Shown: piece by piece, positions 63,270 to 64,000 of the stretch | How positions within the stretch are numbered: the stretch's first letter is position 1 | Layout: every line of letters starts with the position of its first letter | Assembly (NCBI RefSeq): GCF_003073045.1 | Contig: NC_037602.1 | Location: 7,860,464 to 7,924,463, forward strand | Direction of reading: 5' to 3' | Origin: Pomacea canaliculata | Lineage: Eukaryota > Mollusca > Gastropoda > Architaenioglossa > Ampullariidae | Length of the DNA: 64,000 nt | Position numbers and translations under genes: made by a program | Notes under the pieces: model-generated | Database searches by the model: none | Told to the model about the DNA's origin: nothing | The model's input: only the letters and a program-made list of their open reading frames with translations

Positions 63270-63860
63270 TTATAAACAAAATGGCTTTAAATTACCTTCC
63301 AAGGGGTTATGGGTCTTTATGCTGGCAGGCTGAAAACCAGACAATGGAATCGGAAGGCGCTGGGGGTGTGAAGGCAAAGGTGAAACAGTCCTTTTTTGAA
63401 AGCTGCTACTTGGGGACACCCTTGAGATGGTGCCAACCACTAGTGGCAAAGAGTATGGCAATGGTGGTGGACATTGCTGCATAACTGAATGGTCAGCATA
63501 TAGTGATTCCTCGGCATCCTTCTCTCCTTCGCTGTTAGCTGTGCATCCCTGTGTCAAATGAATACATTTGCATAAACTTTTTTCAGCTTAGTACATTTAA
63601 AACTGTCAGCTGCTGATAGGTTGTTAAAATTTTTTAAAGAACATTTTATTGTTATTGTACAAACTTGTTTATCACTGTATGCTATTTTACCAGAAAGAGG
63701 ACACAGCCTTGTGTCCCTACATGATGTCCACCAAAAAAATTCCCTAAAAATTAAGCAGAGGAAATGAAAACAGACCGAAATCTAATCGGAGTTATCCGTA
63801 TCCTTTTTGGTTGAGTGGGAGCATTTTTGTCATCACTCTCCACCTCCGACATTTTTGTCC
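63270..63860 (-). other. Possible 5' exons of the BEN-like locus
   Basis: An ATG at 63852 opens MSEVESDDKNAPTQPKRIRI. A second frame at about 63546-63287 reads SEGEKDAEESLYADHSVMQQ followed by a Ser/Pro-rich stretch (RVSPSSSFQKRTVSPLPSHP) and ends at a good donor (GGAAG|GTAATT). I could not join the two with consistent phase except through weak donors. They precede the BEN-like blocks on the same strand and may belong to the same locus. Confidence 0.3.
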
Positions 63861-64000
63861 CTTGCAGATTCAGCTAGATTCTTGGTAGTTACCTGCATGG
63901 AAATAAATATAGAAGGCAAATAAGATTTCACAAATCAAGATCAAAAGTATAATAATAACACACTCTTATAGTGCAGCATCACAACAAAAGCTACACTATC

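Overview
This window is nuclear DNA of an intron-rich animal. Coding exons are short, separated by AT-rich introns with mostly GT-AG borders, and embedded in decayed retrotransposons, SINE-like units, small DNA transposons and minisatellites. The protein flavour of the genes and repeats suggests a mollusc, probably a gastropod. That is inference; nothing here fixes the species. There is no operon, CRISPR array, rRNA or prophage.

Left part (about 1-21,450): two complete housekeeping genes stand head to head. EDC3 (enhancer of mRNA decapping 3; minus strand, six coding exons, 517 aa) and VPS45 (Sec1/Munc18 trafficking protein; plus strand, 13 exons, 564 aa) share an upstream interval of about 600 bp. 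EDC3 introns hold three decayed LINE fragments, VPS45 introns hold two tRNA-like SINE copies, and a hAT-like element lies just 3' of the EDC3 stop. All exon phases join without a break.

Middle (about 21,450-36,100): about 8 kb without a recognised gene is followed by a CpG-rich patch near 25.8 kb and a CR1/Rex1-like LINE 3' end. Next comes a seven-exon plus-strand gene for a type II membrane protein of about 419 aa, resembling the nematode/mollusc DUF1647 family. One of its introns contains an antisense retrocopy-like coiled-coil pseudogene, and another contains a hAT MITE with a perfect 8-bp target-site duplication.

Right part (about 40,300-59,400): two tandem plus-strand paralogues of polypeptide N-acetylgalactosaminyltransferase (pp-GalNAc-T). 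The first is complete (11 exons, 592 aa, catalytic plus ricin-type lectin domain). The second has six exons matching the first in phase and almost in length, then no further exon is visible before the window ends. The DUF1647-like gene and the two GalNAc-T genes all encode type II membrane proteins on the same strand, so the region reads as a small secretory-pathway/Golgi group.

Right edge (59,400-64,000): a pogo/Tigger remnant encoding only the DNA-binding part of a transposase, a 122-126 bp tandem repeat, and a minus-strand set of exon-like blocks resembling a degenerate BEN-domain gene.

I found no clear novel biological system. The most informative items are the tandem GalNAc-T pair, the DUF1647-like neighbour, the datable DNA-transposon insertions beside splice donors, and the two pseudogene-like loci.
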